64,000 nucleotides of DNA from Paraburkholderia caffeinitolerans (GTDB lineage: Bacteria; Pseudomonadota; Gammaproteobacteria; Burkholderiales; Burkholderiaceae): the NCBI RefSeq assembly GCF_902859945.1, contig NZ_CADIKL010000009.1:124001-188000 (forward strand), given 5' to 3'. The first letter of the stretch is position 1; each line of letters starts with the position of its first letter. Position numbers and translations under genes: made by a program. Of the stretch, positions 9,949-22,666 are shown one piece after another. The notes beneath the pieces are model-generated. The model was not told the origin of the DNA and ran no database searches. It saw nothing but the letters and a program-made list of their open reading frames with translations.

Positions 9949-11361
9949 ATGGCGTTCAGGAAGCTTCTTACCGGATGGGCGATGGTTGGCACGGCGTGCG
10001 TGCTGTCGGTTGCCCATGCAGCGTCGCTTTCCGATCCGGCCGCAGCGTCCAGCGTCCAGGTAGCGCCTGGCTCCACCACGTCCGCCACGTATTCGAACGC
10101 GCATCGCGATGCTTCGCAAAACGCGGCCGCGCCGTTGGCCAACGGCCCGCTCGGCAGCGCAAACGTGCCGCGCATCGCGCTCGGCGACGCGTATCTGCCC
10201 GTCGTGCGCGCCGACATGAATCAGCAGATCATTCAAATTCCTGTGGCCGGCGACCCGAGCGTTACGCTCGAAACCACGGTCTACCGTCCCGATGGCCCCG
10301 GCCCGTTCCCGATGGTGGTGTTCAACCACGGCAAGATCCAGGGCGACCCGCGCATGCAGCCGCGCAGCGACCCGACATCTTTCGCGCGTGAATTCGTGCG
10401 CCGCGGCTACGTGGTCGTCGCGCCGAATCGCCGGGGTTTCGCCGGTTCGGGCGGCAACTATCAGCAAGACGGCTGCGATGTCGCGAGCAACGGCATGGGC
10501 CAGGCCGCCGACGTGGCCACGACGGTCGACTACATGACGAAGCAGCCGTACGTGGACGCGAGCCATATCGTCGTCGCCGGCACTTCGCACGGCGGCCTCG
10601 CGACCATGGCCTACGGCACTGAAGCAGCGCACGGCGTGCGCGCGCTCATCAACTTCTCGGGCGGCTTGCGCCAGGACGCCTGCACGGGTTGGCAGAACAA
10701 CCTGACCGAGGCATTCGGCGATTACGGCGCGAAGGCTCACGTGGCTTCGCTCTGGCTCTACGGCGACAACGATTCGGTGTGGACGTCCGATCTCGTCACG
10801 CGGATGTTCGCGGCGTTTCGCACCGCGCAACTGGGCGAGGCGCAGCCGGGCGCGGGCGCGCAGCTCGTCGATTTCGGTTCGTATAAAAACGATGCACACC
10901 GCCTCGTGGGCGACCGCGACGGCGTGCAGGTCTGGTGGCCCAAGGTCGAGACGTTCCTTGCGAACCAGGGCATGCCCACGGCCGTGGAATATCGCGTAGC
11001 GACGCAAGCCGCGCCGCGCGCCACGGGTTATGCGTCGATCGATTCGGTGGGCGCGGTGCCATTCCTCGATCAGTCGGGCCGTGACGGTTATCGCAACTTC
11101 CTCAAGCAGTACCCGAGCCGCGCCTTCGCGGTGTCCGATTCGGGCGCCTGGTCGTGGGCCGAGGGTGGCGACAATCCGATGGCTGTCGCCGTTGCGAATT
11201 GCCAGAAGCACAGCTCGGATCCTTGCCGCCTCTATGCGGTGAACGGTAACGTCGTGTGGTCTAACGATACCGCCACGGCGCAGAACGACAATGCCGACGA
11301 CGGCCACGCCGTTGCCGCCGGCGACGACGCGGATGCCGCACACGCGCTCGCGAGCCGTTAA
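9949..11361 (+). CDS. Secreted alpha/beta hydrolase (dienelactone hydrolase-like)
   Basis: A 470-residue exported serine hydrolase. A signal peptide (residues 1-24, cleavage after AHA) is followed by a low-complexity Ser/Ala linker to about residue 70. The hydrolase core has VVFNHGK for the oxyanion loop, the nucleophile elbow GTSHGG with Ser213, and an aspartate/histidine pair in LYGDNDSVW and KNDAHRL. After about residue 350 there is an extra C-terminal segment (SIDSVGAVPFLDQSGRDGY onwards) with paired cysteines in NCQKHSSDPCRLY, resembling small domains that follow hydrolases in Burkholderiaceae. The ATG at 9949 has AGGTGGG upstream. Substrate unknown. Confidence 0.82.
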   Translation: MAFRKLLTGWAMVGTACVLSVAHAASLSDPAAASSVQVAPGSTTSATYSNAHRDASQNAAAPLANGPLGSANVPRIALGDAYLPVVRADMNQQIIQIPVAGDPSVTLETTVYRPDGPGPFPMVVFNHGKIQGDPRMQPRSDPTSFAREFVRRGYVVVAPNRRGFAGSGGNYQQDGCDVASNGMGQAADVATTVDYMTKQPYVDASHIVVAGTSHGGLATMAYGTEAAHGVRALINFSGGLRQDACTGWQNNLTEAFGDYGAKAHVASLWLYGDNDSVWTSDLVTRMFAAFRTAQLGEAQPGAGAQLVDFGSYKNDAHRLVGDRDGVQVWWPKVETFLANQGMPTAVEYRVATQAAPRATGYASIDSVGAVPFLDQSGRDGYRNFLKQYPSRAFAVSDSGAWSWAEGGDNPMAVAVANCQKHSSDPCRLYAVNGNVVWSNDTATAQNDNADDGHAVAAGDDADAAHALASR

Positions 11362-11721
11362 GCGCGCCTGATACATCGCGCGCTTATTGCGCGATCACTC
11401 CCCCATCTTTTCCCATCGTTTTCCCGCCGCTGTTGCGCTCTTGCGTTCGCGCTTGAGCTCGACCGCGCCGCATGCGCTCGTCTTTTCGGCGTGCGGCCGC
11501 AGATTTTTTTGCACAAGCGCGCTTCACTTTGACGTCGTCATCTACGGGCATTTCGGGTCTTCGCAAAAGAACTGGGCGCAGCTGTTCCGAACCGCGCCGA
11601 ACCTCGTACGAGCGGGCCTTTCAGAGCCATTTCGGGGGTAGTGCATTGCGGAATTGAACGCGTTAATCTCGGGCCCGTTGCCTGGCAGGACACCAGCAGG
11701 ACACACCAGCAGGAGCCGTAT
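11362..11721. other. Interval between hydrolase and bioA
   Basis: 360 bp. ATCGCGC at 11375-11381 and GCGCGAT at 11389-11395 form a perfect seven-base inverted repeat just after the hydrolase stop, possibly a weak terminator. The remainder presumably carries the biotin operon promoter, but I could not identify a clear BirA or BioR box. Confidence 0.45.
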
Positions 11722-13077
11722 TTGAACTCGCATTCCCACATTGCCAACGACGCCTGGATCGCGCGCAGCCTGCGTGCCGTCTGGCATCCTTGCACCCAGA
11801 TGAAACACCACGAGCGCTTGCCGCTCGTCGCCGTCGCGCGTGGCCAAGGGCCGTGGTTGTACGACCATGAGGGCCGGCGCTATCTCGACGCCATCAGCTC
11901 GTGGTGGGTCAATCTGTTCGGCCACGCCAATCCTGTGATCAATGCGGCGCTCAAGACGCAGCTCGACACGCTCGAGCACGTGATGCTCGCGGGCTGCACG
12001 CATGAGCCCGCTGTCGAACTCGCAGAGCGCTTGAGCGCGCTCACCGGCGGCACGCTCGGCCATGCGTTTTTTGCTTCCGATGGTGCCTCGGCGGTCGAGA
12101 TCGCGCTGAAGATGAGTTTTCACGCGTGGCGCAATCAGGGCGCGAGCGACAAACGCGAATTCGTGTGCCTGGCCAACAGCTATCACGGCGAGACCATCGG
12201 CGCACTCGGGGTGACGGACGTGAAGCTCTTCAGGGATGCTTACGACCCGCTTTTGACGCATGCGCATGTGGTCGCTTCGCCCGACGCACGCACGGCGCGC
12301 GAAGGCGAGCGCGCGGCCGACGTTGCGCGCCGCGCGCTAGCCGATGTCGAGCGCGTGTTCTCCGAGCGCGAAGGCCGCATCGCCGCGCTGATCGTCGAGC
12401 CGCTCGTGCAGTGCGCGGCGGGCATGGCGATGCACGATCCCGCGTATCTCCAGGGCCTGCGCGCGCTGTGCGACCGCTACCAGGTGCATCTGATAGCCGA
12501 TGAGATCGCCGTGGGCTGCGGGCGCACGGGCACCTTTTTCGCGTGCGAGCAGGCCGGCATCTGGCCCGATCTGCTCACGCTCTCGAAGGGCATCAGCGGC
12601 GGCTACCTGCCGCTGTCGATCGTGCTTTCGCGCGACGAAATCTACGCGGCCTTCTACGACGACGACACCGCGCGCGGCTTCCTGCATTCGCACTCGTACA
12701 CGGGCAATCCGCTGGCCTGCCGCGCCGCGCTCGCGACGCTCGATCTCTTCGAGCGCGACGGCGTGCTGGCCGCGAATGCCCAGAAGTCGAAACAACTGCG
12801 CGAGGCGTTCGCGCCGCTCGAACAGCATCCGCTCGTGCGCGACCTGCGCCAGTGCGGCACGATCCTCGCGTTCGACGTGGCGATCGAAGATGCCGAGCGC
12901 GCGCGCACGTTCTCGCGCCGATTCTTCGAAAACGCGCTGCAGCGCGAACTGCTGCTGCGCCCGATCGGCACGACGGTCTACGTGATGCCGCCGTACATTC
13001 TCGACGCCGAAGCGCAAGCGCACCTCGCCGCGCGCACGCGCGAGACATTCGACGCGACCGTCGCGGAGGACCTCTGA
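11722..13077 (+). CDS. bioA: Adenosylmethionine-8-amino-7-oxononanoate aminotransferase
   Basis: PLP enzyme making 7,8-diaminopelargonate from KAPA with SAM as amino donor, the antepenultimate biotin step. The frame is open from an ATG at 11641, but the family N terminus ([20 protein letters not shown]) and an AGGAG site at 11711-11715 point to the TTG at 11722, giving 451 residues. Visible landmarks are [42 protein letters not shown], the Asp of [13 protein letters not shown] and the PLP lysine in [14 protein letters not shown]. The stop overlaps the bioF start in TGATG, so the two are translationally coupled. Confidence 0.95.
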   Translation: MNSHSHIANDAWIARSLRAVWHPCTQMKHHERLPLVAVARGQGPWLYDHEGRRYLDAISSWWVNLFGHANPVINAALKTQLDTLEHVMLAGCTHEPAVELAERLSALTGGTLGHAFFASDGASAVEIALKMSFHAWRNQGASDKREFVCLANSYHGETIGALGVTDVKLFRDAYDPLLTHAHVVASPDARTAREGERAADVARRALADVERVFSEREGRIAALIVEPLVQCAAGMAMHDPAYLQGLRALCDRYQVHLIADEIAVGCGRTGTFFACEQAGIWPDLLTLSKGISGGYLPLSIVLSRDEIYAAFYDDDTARGFLHSHSYTGNPLACRAALATLDLFERDGVLAANAQKSKQLREAFAPLEQHPLVRDLRQCGTILAFDVAIEDAERARTFSRRFFENALQRELLLRPIGTTVYVMPPYILDAEAQAHLAARTRETFDATVAEDL

Positions 13078-14285
13078 TGCATTTGCTGAAAACACTCGAA
13101 CAAAATCTGCGCGATCTCGATGCGCAAGGCTTGCGCCGCCGCCGCCGTACCATCGACTCGCCGTGCAGCGCGCATATGGTCGTCGATGGACGCGAGAGCA
13201 TTGGCTTCGCGAGCAACGACTACCTGGGGCTGGCCGCGCATCCGCAGCTCGTCGCGGCGTTGACTGAGGGCGCGCAGCGCTATGGCGCGGGCAGCGGCGG
13301 CTCGCATCTGCTCGGCGGCCATTCGCGCGCCCACGCGCAACTAGAGGACGATCTCGCGGCGTTCGCGGGCACCTTCGTGGATGCGCCGCGCGCGCTGTAC
13401 TTCAGCACCGGTTACATGGCGAATCTTGCCGTGCTCACCGCACTCGCGGGGCAGGGCACGACGCTCTTTTCCGACGCGCTCAATCATGCTTCGCTGATCG
13501 ACGGTGCGCGGCTCTCGCGGGCCGATATCCGGATCTATCCGCACGCGGACATGGACGCGTTGAGCACGATGCTCGAAGCGTCGGACGCGCGCGCGAAGGT
13601 GATCGTGAGCGATACGGTGTTCAGCATGGACGGCGACGTCGCGCCGCTCACGCAACTGGTCGAACTTGCCGAAAAGCACGGCGCCTGGCTCGTGGTCGAC
13701 GACGCGCACGGGCTTGGCGTACTCGGCCCGCAAGGGCGCGGCGCGCTGGCGGCGGCAGCACTGCGCTCGCCCAACCTCGTGATGGTGGGCACACTCGGCA
13801 AGGCGGCGGGCGTTTCGGGCGCGTTTATCTGCGCTCACGACACCGTGATCGAATGGCACGTGCAGCGCGCCCGTCCGTACATCTTCACGACGGCTTCGTC
13901 GCCGGCGGTCGCGCACGCGGTATCCGCGAGCCTGAAGCTGATTGCGGGCGAGGAGGGCGACGCACGGCGCGTTCATCTGAATCATCTGATCGGGCGCACG
14001 CGCTCGATGCTCAAGGAAACCTGCTGGCAGCCCGTCGATTCGCACACGGCCGTGCAGCCGCTCGTGATCGGTACCAACGAAGCCACGCTCGCGCTGCAAG
14101 CGGCGCTCGAGCGCGACGGCCTGTGGGTGCCGGCGATTCGCCCGCCGACCGTGCCCGTGGGCACCTCGCGGCTGCGCATTTCGCTCTCGGCCGCACATTC
14201 GGACGCCGATCTCGATTGCCTTAACGCGGCGCTGCAACGCGCGAGCCTTGAAGCGCAAAAGCAGGCACAGGAGGGTGCACGATGA
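13077..14285 (+). CDS. bioF: 8-amino-7-oxononanoate synthase
   Basis: PLP-dependent condensation of pimeloyl-ACP (or CoA) with alanine to KAPA. The 402-residue protein has the AONS pattern: [47 protein letters not shown], the [12 protein letters not shown] pyridine-binding aspartate and histidine, and the PLP lysine in [13 protein letters not shown]. It overlaps bioA by one base and bioD by four bases (ATGA), showing a tight operon. Confidence 0.96.
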   Translation: MHLLKTLEQNLRDLDAQGLRRRRRTIDSPCSAHMVVDGRESIGFASNDYLGLAAHPQLVAALTEGAQRYGAGSGGSHLLGGHSRAHAQLEDDLAAFAGTFVDAPRALYFSTGYMANLAVLTALAGQGTTLFSDALNHASLIDGARLSRADIRIYPHADMDALSTMLEASDARAKVIVSDTVFSMDGDVAPLTQLVELAEKHGAWLVVDDAHGLGVLGPQGRGALAAAALRSPNLVMVGTLGKAAGVSGAFICAHDTVIEWHVQRARPYIFTTASSPAVAHAVSASLKLIAGEEGDARRVHLNHLIGRTRSMLKETCWQPVDSHTAVQPLVIGTNEATLALQAALERDGLWVPAIRPPTVPVGTSRLRISLSAAHSDADLDCLNAALQRASLEAQKQAQEGAR

Positions 14286-15028
14286 GCACTGCGAAGTATT
14301 CGCTTTTTGTCACGGGCACCGATACTGAAATCGGCAAAACCTTCGTAAGCGCAGCGCTCTTGCGCGGCCTTGCGCAAGCGGGCCTGCGCGCGGCGGCGAT
14401 GAAGCCCATCGCTGCGGGCGCATACGAGCGCGACGGCATATGGCACAACGAAGATGCCGATCAGCTCGACGCTGCCGCAAGCGTGCTGCTCCCTCCGGAA
14501 ATGCGTACGCCGTTTCTGCTCAAGGAGCCGGCCGCGCCGCACATCGCCGCCGCGCTCGAAGGCGTGACGCTCGACATGGCGCGCATCGTGCAATGCCACC
14601 GTGAAGCCTGCGAGCGCGCGCACGCCGTGGTGGTGGAAGGCGTGGGCGGTTTTCGCGTGCCGCTCACGGCGACGCAGGACACCGCGGATCTCGCGGTTGC
14701 GCTGAACCTGCCGGTGGTGCTCGTCGTGGGCATGCGGCTGGGCTGCATCAGCCATGCGCTCCTCACCGCCGAGGCAGTCGCCGCGCGCGGCCTCACGATC
14801 GCGGGCTGGGTCGCCAATCGCATCGACCCGGCCATGACCTTTGCGCAAGAAAACATCGACGCGCTGCGTGAGCGCCTTGCCGCGCAGTTCGGCGCGCCGC
14901 TCATCGGCGTCGTGCCGCATATGCCCGGCGCGCGTGCCGACGCTGCCGCAGAACACCTGAACATCGACGCATTGCTCGCGCGGCTTGACGCCATCGCGCC
15001 TGCGTCCGAACCCCAATCGTCTCTGTAA
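14282..15028 (+). CDS. bioD: Dethiobiotin synthetase
   Basis: ATP-dependent carboxylation and ring closure of diaminopelargonate to dethiobiotin. The 248-residue product opens with the P-loop [11 protein letters not shown], then MKPIAAGAY with the substrate lysine, and [13 protein letters not shown]. The PLTA segment in the last motif is [12 protein letters not shown], as usual in this group. The start overlaps the bioF stop. Confidence 0.95.
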   Translation: MSTAKYSLFVTGTDTEIGKTFVSAALLRGLAQAGLRAAAMKPIAAGAYERDGIWHNEDADQLDAAASVLLPPEMRTPFLLKEPAAPHIAAALEGVTLDMARIVQCHREACERAHAVVVEGVGGFRVPLTATQDTADLAVALNLPVVLVVGMRLGCISHALLTAEAVAARGLTIAGWVANRIDPAMTFAQENIDALRERLAAQFGAPLIGVVPHMPGARADAAAEHLNIDALLARLDAIAPASEPQSSL

Positions 15029-15045
15029 AGAAGGACCCCCACGCC

Positions 15046-16119
15046 ATGACCGAAGCCCACATCGACATCACCGCGCTCAAGAAAAGCGCGCCGCATGCAC
15101 AAGCACAAGACGAAGCCGCCGCGCGCTGGCGCGTTGCCGACGTTGCCGCGCTCTACGAATTGCCGTTCAACGACCTGATGTTCCGCGCGCAGCAGGTGCA
15201 TCGCGAGCATTTCGACGCGAACTCCGTGCAGCTTTCCACGCTCCTGTCGATCAAGACCGGCGGCTGCGAGGAGGATTGCGCGTACTGCCCGCAGTCGTCG
15301 CATCACGACACCGGGCTCGACGCGAGCAAGCTCATGGACGTGGACGCCGTGCTCGATGCCGCGCGCGTGGCGAAGGCCAACGGCGCGACGCGCTTTTGCA
15401 TGGGCGCGGCATGGCGTAATCCGAAGGACCGTCACCTCGAGCCGATCAAGGACATGATTCGCGGCGTGAAGTCGATGGGCCTCGAAACCTGCGTCACGCT
15501 CGGCATGCTCGAAGCGCACCAGGCGAAGGCGCTCGCCGATGCGGGCCTCGATTACTACAACCACAACCTCGACACCTCGCCCGAGTTCTACGGCCAGATC
15601 ATCTCGACGCGCACCTACGAGGACCGCCTCGAAACGCTCGAACGCGTGCGCGACGCGGGCATCAACGTGTGCTGCGGCGGCATCGTCGGCATGGGCGAGT
15701 CGCGCCGCGAGCGCGCGGGCCTGATCGCGCAGCTCGCGAACATGGAGCCGTATCCGGAATCGGTGCCCATCAACAATCTCGTGCAGGTGAGCGGCACGCC
15801 GCTCGAAGGCACCGAGCCGCTCGATCCGTTCGAGTTCGTGCGCACGATCGCGGTTGCGCGCATCACGATGCCCACGGCGATGGTGCGTCTCTCGGCGGGC
15901 CGCGAGCAGATGGACGACGCGCTCCAGGCGCTGTGCTTCATGGCGGGCGCGAATTCGATTTTCTACGGGGACCAGTTGCTCACGACGGGCAACCCGCAAG
16001 CCGAAGCCGACCGCAAGCTGCTGCAGCGTCTGGGCATCAGCGCGCGGACTGCGCAAGCGTTGCCGGCCGATGCGCATCATGAACATCACGCGCATGGCGG
16101 CTGCGGCCACTGCGAATAA
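15046..16119 (+). CDS. bioB: Biotin synthase
   Basis: Radical SAM enzyme that inserts sulfur into dethiobiotin. The [4Fe-4S] cysteines are Cys74, Cys78 and Cys81 in [13 protein letters not shown]. Later cysteines and the arginine for the [2Fe-2S] cluster fall in [29 protein letters not shown] and [10 protein letters not shown]. The 357-residue protein ends in a His-rich tail ([14 protein letters not shown]), which could bind metal. It lies 17 bp after bioD and is followed by a terminator, closing the biotin operon. Confidence 0.97.
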   Translation: MTEAHIDITALKKSAPHAQAQDEAAARWRVADVAALYELPFNDLMFRAQQVHREHFDANSVQLSTLLSIKTGGCEEDCAYCPQSSHHDTGLDASKLMDVDAVLDAARVAKANGATRFCMGAAWRNPKDRHLEPIKDMIRGVKSMGLETCVTLGMLEAHQAKALADAGLDYYNHNLDTSPEFYGQIISTRTYEDRLETLERVRDAGINVCCGGIVGMGESRRERAGLIAQLANMEPYPESVPINNLVQVSGTPLEGTEPLDPFEFVRTIAVARITMPTAMVRLSAGREQMDDALQALCFMAGANSIFYGDQLLTTGNPQAEADRKLLQRLGISARTAQALPADAHHEHHAHGGCGHCE

Positions 16120-16162
16120 GCATGTCGAGGCTTGCGGCGAGTTGGAAACGCGCCGCTGAAAA

Positions 16163-16200
16163 GACAAACGCCACGCTGTGAAGCGTGGCGTTGTCGTTTG
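16163..16200. terminator. Intrinsic terminator between bioB and the NCS1 permease gene
   Basis: ACGCCACGCT and AGCGTGGCGT form a perfect ten-base stem around GTGA, flanked by GACAA and TTGTC. The genes converge here, so it can serve both. Confidence 0.85.
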
Positions 16201-16224
16201 TAGCGCTATGGATGCATGCGCGGA

Positions 16225-17550
16225 TTAAGCGTAAGCCGCGCGCCGGCGCCCCGCGAGCACGACATAACACAGCGCGCCGACCACGAGCGCGGGCAGCGTC
16301 GCGCCGAGATTCGGCAGCCACTGGTTGAGCGCCTGATACGCACCGAAGCCGATGCCCCACGCGACGAACGCGGTCACGTGCCAGCCGCCCGAGTAACCGT
16401 AGACGCCGTTCAAATCGGCGAGCGCGCGCGCATCGATGCGCCGGCGGCGCACGATGAAGTGATCGGCGAGCACGACACCGAAGAGCGGCGCGAACACGGA
16501 GCCGATGAAGAGCAGGAAGTTCTCGTAGCGCGCCATCGGCACGACGAGGCCGATTAGCGTGCACAGCGCGCCGAACGCCGCCGAGAGCCACGGCACGCTG
16601 CCGCGCGTCCAGAACGTGCCCGTGGAAACAGCGGCCGAGTGAATATCGGCGAAGGCGTTGTCGATTTCGTCGATTAGCACGAGCAAGAGTGCGAAGCCGC
16701 CGCCGGCCTTCGCGAGCGCGGTGGTGAGGAGCGCGTCGCCGCCGCCCGCTGCCAGGCCGTAGATCGCGCCGAGCGCGTAGAACCACAGGTTCGCGATGCC
16801 ATAGCCGAACAGCGTGCCGCGGAACGTCTCGCCCGCGCGGCGGCCAAAGCGCGTGTAGTCGGCGATCAGCGGCAGCCACGACAGCGGCATCGCCACCACG
16901 AGGTCGATTGCGCTGCCGAACGGCATCTCGCCGGTGCCGGGGCGACGCATGAGCGCGCCGATGTCGTGCTGCGCGAGCAGGCTCCACGTGAGCCACGCAG
17001 CGCCGGCGAGCAGGAGCCAGATGCCCCAGGTGCGCAGGAAACGGCGCACGAACGAGAGCGGGCCGCTCACGGCGAGCAGCGTGGCCAGCAAGCCGAAGAT
17101 CACGGTCCACACGAGCGGCATCGAAAGGCCGAAGGCTTGCTTGGCGAGCGCATCGGCGGAGTCCCGCATCACGATGATCTCGAACGAGCCCCAGCCCACG
17201 AGCTGCACCATGTTGATGACGGCCGGTACCGACGCGCCGCGAATGCCGAGCGTCGGACGCAGCGACGACATGGCGGCGAGTCCCGTGTCGGTGCCGATCA
17301 CGCCCGCGAGCGCGAGCAGCACGACGCCGATCGTGCTGCCGATGCCGATCGCGGCCAGCGCGTGGGGCAGTGATAGCCCGGGCACCAGCAGGGCGCCCGC
17401 CTGGGCGACCAGCAGGCCGATGCCGAGCGAGAACCAGAGCGCGAAGGCGTCGCCGGTGCGGAACTGGCGGCGTGCGTCGAGCACGGGGACGTTGGGCGCG
17501 TAGGTCGAGCCGGCGTCGCCGGCCGCGCCTGATGACGGGTCTTGAGTCAT
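16225..17550 (-). CDS. NCS1-family cytosine/purine permease, likely CytX
   Basis: A 441-residue inner-membrane transporter with about twelve hydrophobic helices. The N-terminal region WFSLGIGLLVAQAGALLVPGLSL and the segment VINMVQLVGWGSFEIIVM match the CytX subgroup of NCS1 permeases, proposed to import hydroxymethylpyrimidine for thiamine synthesis; cytosine permease CodB is the alternative. No TPP riboswitch was recognised upstream, and there are no thiamine genes beside it, so the substrate is open. The start has no strong ribosome site but fits the family. Confidence 0.82.
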   Translation of the reverse strand: MTQDPSSGAAGDAGSTYAPNVPVLDARRQFRTGDAFALWFSLGIGLLVAQAGALLVPGLSLPHALAAIGIGSTIGVVLLALAGVIGTDTGLAAMSSLRPTLGIRGASVPAVINMVQLVGWGSFEIIVMRDSADALAKQAFGLSMPLVWTVIFGLLATLLAVSGPLSFVRRFLRTWGIWLLLAGAAWLTWSLLAQHDIGALMRRPGTGEMPFGSAIDLVVAMPLSWLPLIADYTRFGRRAGETFRGTLFGYGIANLWFYALGAIYGLAAGGGDALLTTALAKAGGGFALLLVLIDEIDNAFADIHSAAVSTGTFWTRGSVPWLSAAFGALCTLIGLVVPMARYENFLLFIGSVFAPLFGVVLADHFIVRRRRIDARALADLNGVYGYSGGWHVTAFVAWGIGFGAYQALNQWLPNLGATLPALVVGALCYVVLAGRRRAAYA

Positions 17551-17756
17551 GGGTAAAACTGTCCTCTGTGTCGTTTGTTTTGTCTGATATTTGGCTGGGC
17601 CTACTATCGGCGGCAGTCAGGCGTCGAGTCTCGCGCAACCGCCCGGGCTGTCATAATGCACGACTGCATCCGGCATGGCAGGCCGTTTTCGGGGGCGCGA
17701 ACATCGCCTCGGCAAACCGCCGGCCCCGGCAAAGCCGACATTATCGCGAAAACGTC

Positions 17757-20439
<2,683 letters not shown>

Positions 20440-20471
20440 ACATCGTCTTCGAGATTTTTCTCAAAGAGCGC

Positions 20472-20499
20472 TTGCAAAAGCCAAAATTTGTTCTATAAT
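20472..20499 (+). promoter_or_regulatory. Promoter of tRNA-Ser(CGA)
   Basis: TTGCAA at 20472-20477 and TATAAT at 20494-20499, separated by 16 bases, about 60 bp before the mature tRNA. Confidence 0.8.
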
Positions 20500-20561
20500 C
20501 TTCGCTTCTCTGGTCGCCGACCAAGGCCGGAGAAGCAGTAAAGCAATACCGGCAGTACCCC

Positions 20562-20652
<91 letters not shown>

Positions 20653-20659
20653 AATTCAG

Positions 20660-20698
20660 AAAACCCCCGCATGCTTAACGGCTGCGGGGGTTTTCGCT
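20660..20698. terminator. Intrinsic terminator after tRNA-Ser(CGA)
   Basis: AAAACCCCCGCA pairs perfectly with TGCGGGGGTTTT. It ends the tRNA transcript and the converging glycosyltransferase gene. Confidence 0.9.
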
Positions 20699-20708
20699 TT
20701 GCGGCGGC

Positions 20709-21521
20709 TTATTTCTTCATATGCCCGCGCTGTTCCAGCGAGCGCAGGAAGGTGCCCGAGATTGACGAGCCGCCGTGATGCACGATCTTCTCGTCGATGA
20801 GCGCCCAAACCGACATCCCGGCCGCGCGCACGCGCTGGCAGAACGACAGGTCTTCTGAGAGATAGACGCCTTTTTCGCCGACCGTGTCGAAGAAAGCGTA
20901 GAAGCGGCCATCGGGCAGGTAGGGCGCGTATTGCGAGGGCGGACGGTAAAGCTGCGTGAGCGGCGCGAGCGCTTCGAGCGCATCGCGGCGGATGAGGAAG
21001 ATGCCGGTGCCGATATGGTTGACCTCGACCCAGCCATTGTTGACCGTGCTGCTGCCTTGTTCGTCGGCGCGAATCGCCGTGTTGTACTCCACGGTCTTTT
21101 CCTGCCATTCGTGCAGCGAGAGGCCCACGTCGTCGCTCGTGATCTTCTTTTCCCCATCGAAGAACCGGTACGGGCATGCGATGCCCGCTACCGGCCGGTT
21201 GCCGGCAAGCAGGCGAGGAACCGCTTCGCGCGAGAAGTCCATGTCCGTGTCCAGGAACAGGACGTGCGTGAATTCGGGGTGGCTCAGGAAATAGCTCGCG
21301 AAGAAATTGCGCGCGCGGATGATGTGCGACGAAGCCGTGTGGATGTACTCGAAGCGCACGCCGCGCTCCTTGAAGGTTTCCATCAGGCGGGCCAGTGCGA
21401 TCGCAAAGTCGAAATGTACCGAATTGTCGTAGGTGGGCAGTGCGATCAGCACGTTGAGCGGGGCGTCTGACTGCGCGCCGGGGGGGGGGCTTGTCGTGGG
21501 GGCGGAGTCAGGCTGGGTCAT
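20709..21521 (-). CDS. Glycosyltransferase (GT-A, family 2-like)
   Basis: A 270-residue soluble protein. After a proline-rich N terminus (residues 1-22) comes NVLIALPTYD, a nucleotide-sugar strand, and HVLFLDTDMDF, which supplies the DxD metal motif. Later segments HIGTGIFLIRRDALEAL and YLSEDLSFCQRVRAAG have the acceptor-side Glu-Asp expected of GT-A transferases. The acceptor is unknown. The coding strand has ten consecutive C at codons 12-15 (plus-strand positions 21480-21489), so a one-base slip would abolish the product. It stands alone between tRNA-Ser and map. Confidence 0.8.
   Translation of the reverse strand: MTQPDSAPTTSPPPGAQSDAPLNVLIALPTYDNSVHFDFAIALARLMETFKERGVRFEYIHTASSHIIRARNFFASYFLSHPEFTHVLFLDTDMDFSREAVPRLLAGNRPVAGIACPYRFFDGEKKITSDDVGLSLHEWQEKTVEYNTAIRADEQGSSTVNNGWVEVNHIGTGIFLIRRDALEALAPLTQLYRPPSQYAPYLPDGRFYAFFDTVGEKGVYLSEDLSFCQRVRAAGMSVWALIDEKIVHHGGSSISGTFLRSLEQRGHMKK
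21480..21489 (-). repeat. C10 homopolymer within the glycosyltransferase coding sequence
   Basis: Ten G on the plus strand, ten C on the coding strand, encoding the Pro-Pro-Pro-Gly stretch near the N terminus. Mononucleotide runs of this length are mutation-prone. Confidence 0.9.
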
Positions 21522-21726
21522 GGTCGGGCATTCGGCTCATGTCGTTGTAAGATATTTCTTATTTTTAAGGCTAGCTTGTACGCGGACAATCGGACGTCTC
21601 CGAATCGGCGCTGTCCGGACGGGGCTGACGCCCCGGTACAATGGCGCTTTCCGCGCGGCTACCCCGAATTTGCTGCGAGGCGCTTTGTGCGCCGCCGCGC
21701 TCACTACCTGTTTACAGCGTTCACAG

Positions 21727-22512
21727 ATGGCCATCACTTACAAATCTGCCGACGACGTTGCGCGTCTGCGCATTTCCGGCCGGCTTGCCGCCGACGTGCT
21801 TGCCATGATTGGCGAACACGTCAAGCCCGGCGTCTCCACCGACAACCTCGACGCGATCTGCAACGACTATATCGTCAACACGCTCAAGGCGGTGCCGGCC
21901 AACGTCGGCTACCTCGGCTTTCCGAAGACGATCTGCACCTCGGTCAACGCGGTGGTCTGCCACGGCATTCCGAACCGCAACGAGGTTCTCAAGGACGGCG
22001 ACATCATCAACATCGATGTGGCCGTGATCAAGGACGGCTATTTCGGCGATACGAGCCGCATGTACACCGTGGGCACGCCGAGCACGGTCGGGCGCCAGCT
22101 CATCGACACAACTTACGAGGCGATGCTCGCAGGCATCCGCCAGGTCAAGCCCGGCGCGACGCTCGGCGACGTGGGTCACGCGATTCAGCGGCGCGCCCAG
22201 GCTGACGGCTTCTCGATCGTGCGCGAGTATTGCGGCCACGGTATCGGCAAGGTCTACCACGAAGAGCCGCAGGTGCTGCATTACGGCCAGCCCGGCCAGG
22301 GCGTGCGTCTGAAGCCGGGCATGGTCTTCACGATCGAGCCGATGGTCAACGCGGGCCGCGCCGGCACGGCGGTCCAGCGCGATGGCTGGACAGTGGTGAC
22401 GAAGGATCGCTCGCTCTCCGCGCAATGGGAGCACATGGTGGCGGTCACCGAAGAGGGTTACGAGCTCCTCACGCCCTGGCCGGATGGCACGGGCGCGTAC
22501 GAAGCCCCGTGA
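21727..22512 (+). CDS. map: Methionine aminopeptidase type I
   Basis: Removes the initiator methionine from nascent proteins. Starting at the ATG at 21727 the product has 261 residues. Metal and substrate residues are visible: VCHGIPN, the two aspartates in INIDVAVIKDGYFGDTSRMY, GHGIGKVYHEEP, FTIEPMVN and SAQWEHMVAVTEEG. The larger open frame reaching back to 21433 only overlaps the divergent glycosyltransferase gene. It is not next to rpsB, the place of the main map in many proteobacteria, so this may be a second copy. Confidence 0.94.
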   Translation: MAITYKSADDVARLRISGRLAADVLAMIGEHVKPGVSTDNLDAICNDYIVNTLKAVPANVGYLGFPKTICTSVNAVVCHGIPNRNEVLKDGDIINIDVAVIKDGYFGDTSRMYTVGTPSTVGRQLIDTTYEAMLAGIRQVKPGATLGDVGHAIQRRAQADGFSIVREYCGHGIGKVYHEEPQVLHYGQPGQGVRLKPGMVFTIEPMVNAGRAGTAVQRDGWTVVTKDRSLSAQWEHMVAVTEEGYELLTPWPDGTGAYEAP

Positions 22513-22666
22513 GGGCCGCGGTGCGCGTGGCTGTGGGCCCCCTGGGCCGGGCTGTCAAGTTCTGCGTCAGCGGTGTGCAAGCGGCAAATTTGTTAAATTA
22601 GGATTTGACTCTCCGCCCAGTTCGGTTAAAGCTACGCGTTAGTGCTTTATTGGGGTTTACGACTGC

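Noticed and set aside
17551..17756. TPP riboswitch upstream of the CytX-like gene
   Set aside because: No CTGAGA-type thi-box core was found on the minus strand, although a regulator of thiamine genes would be expected for CytX.
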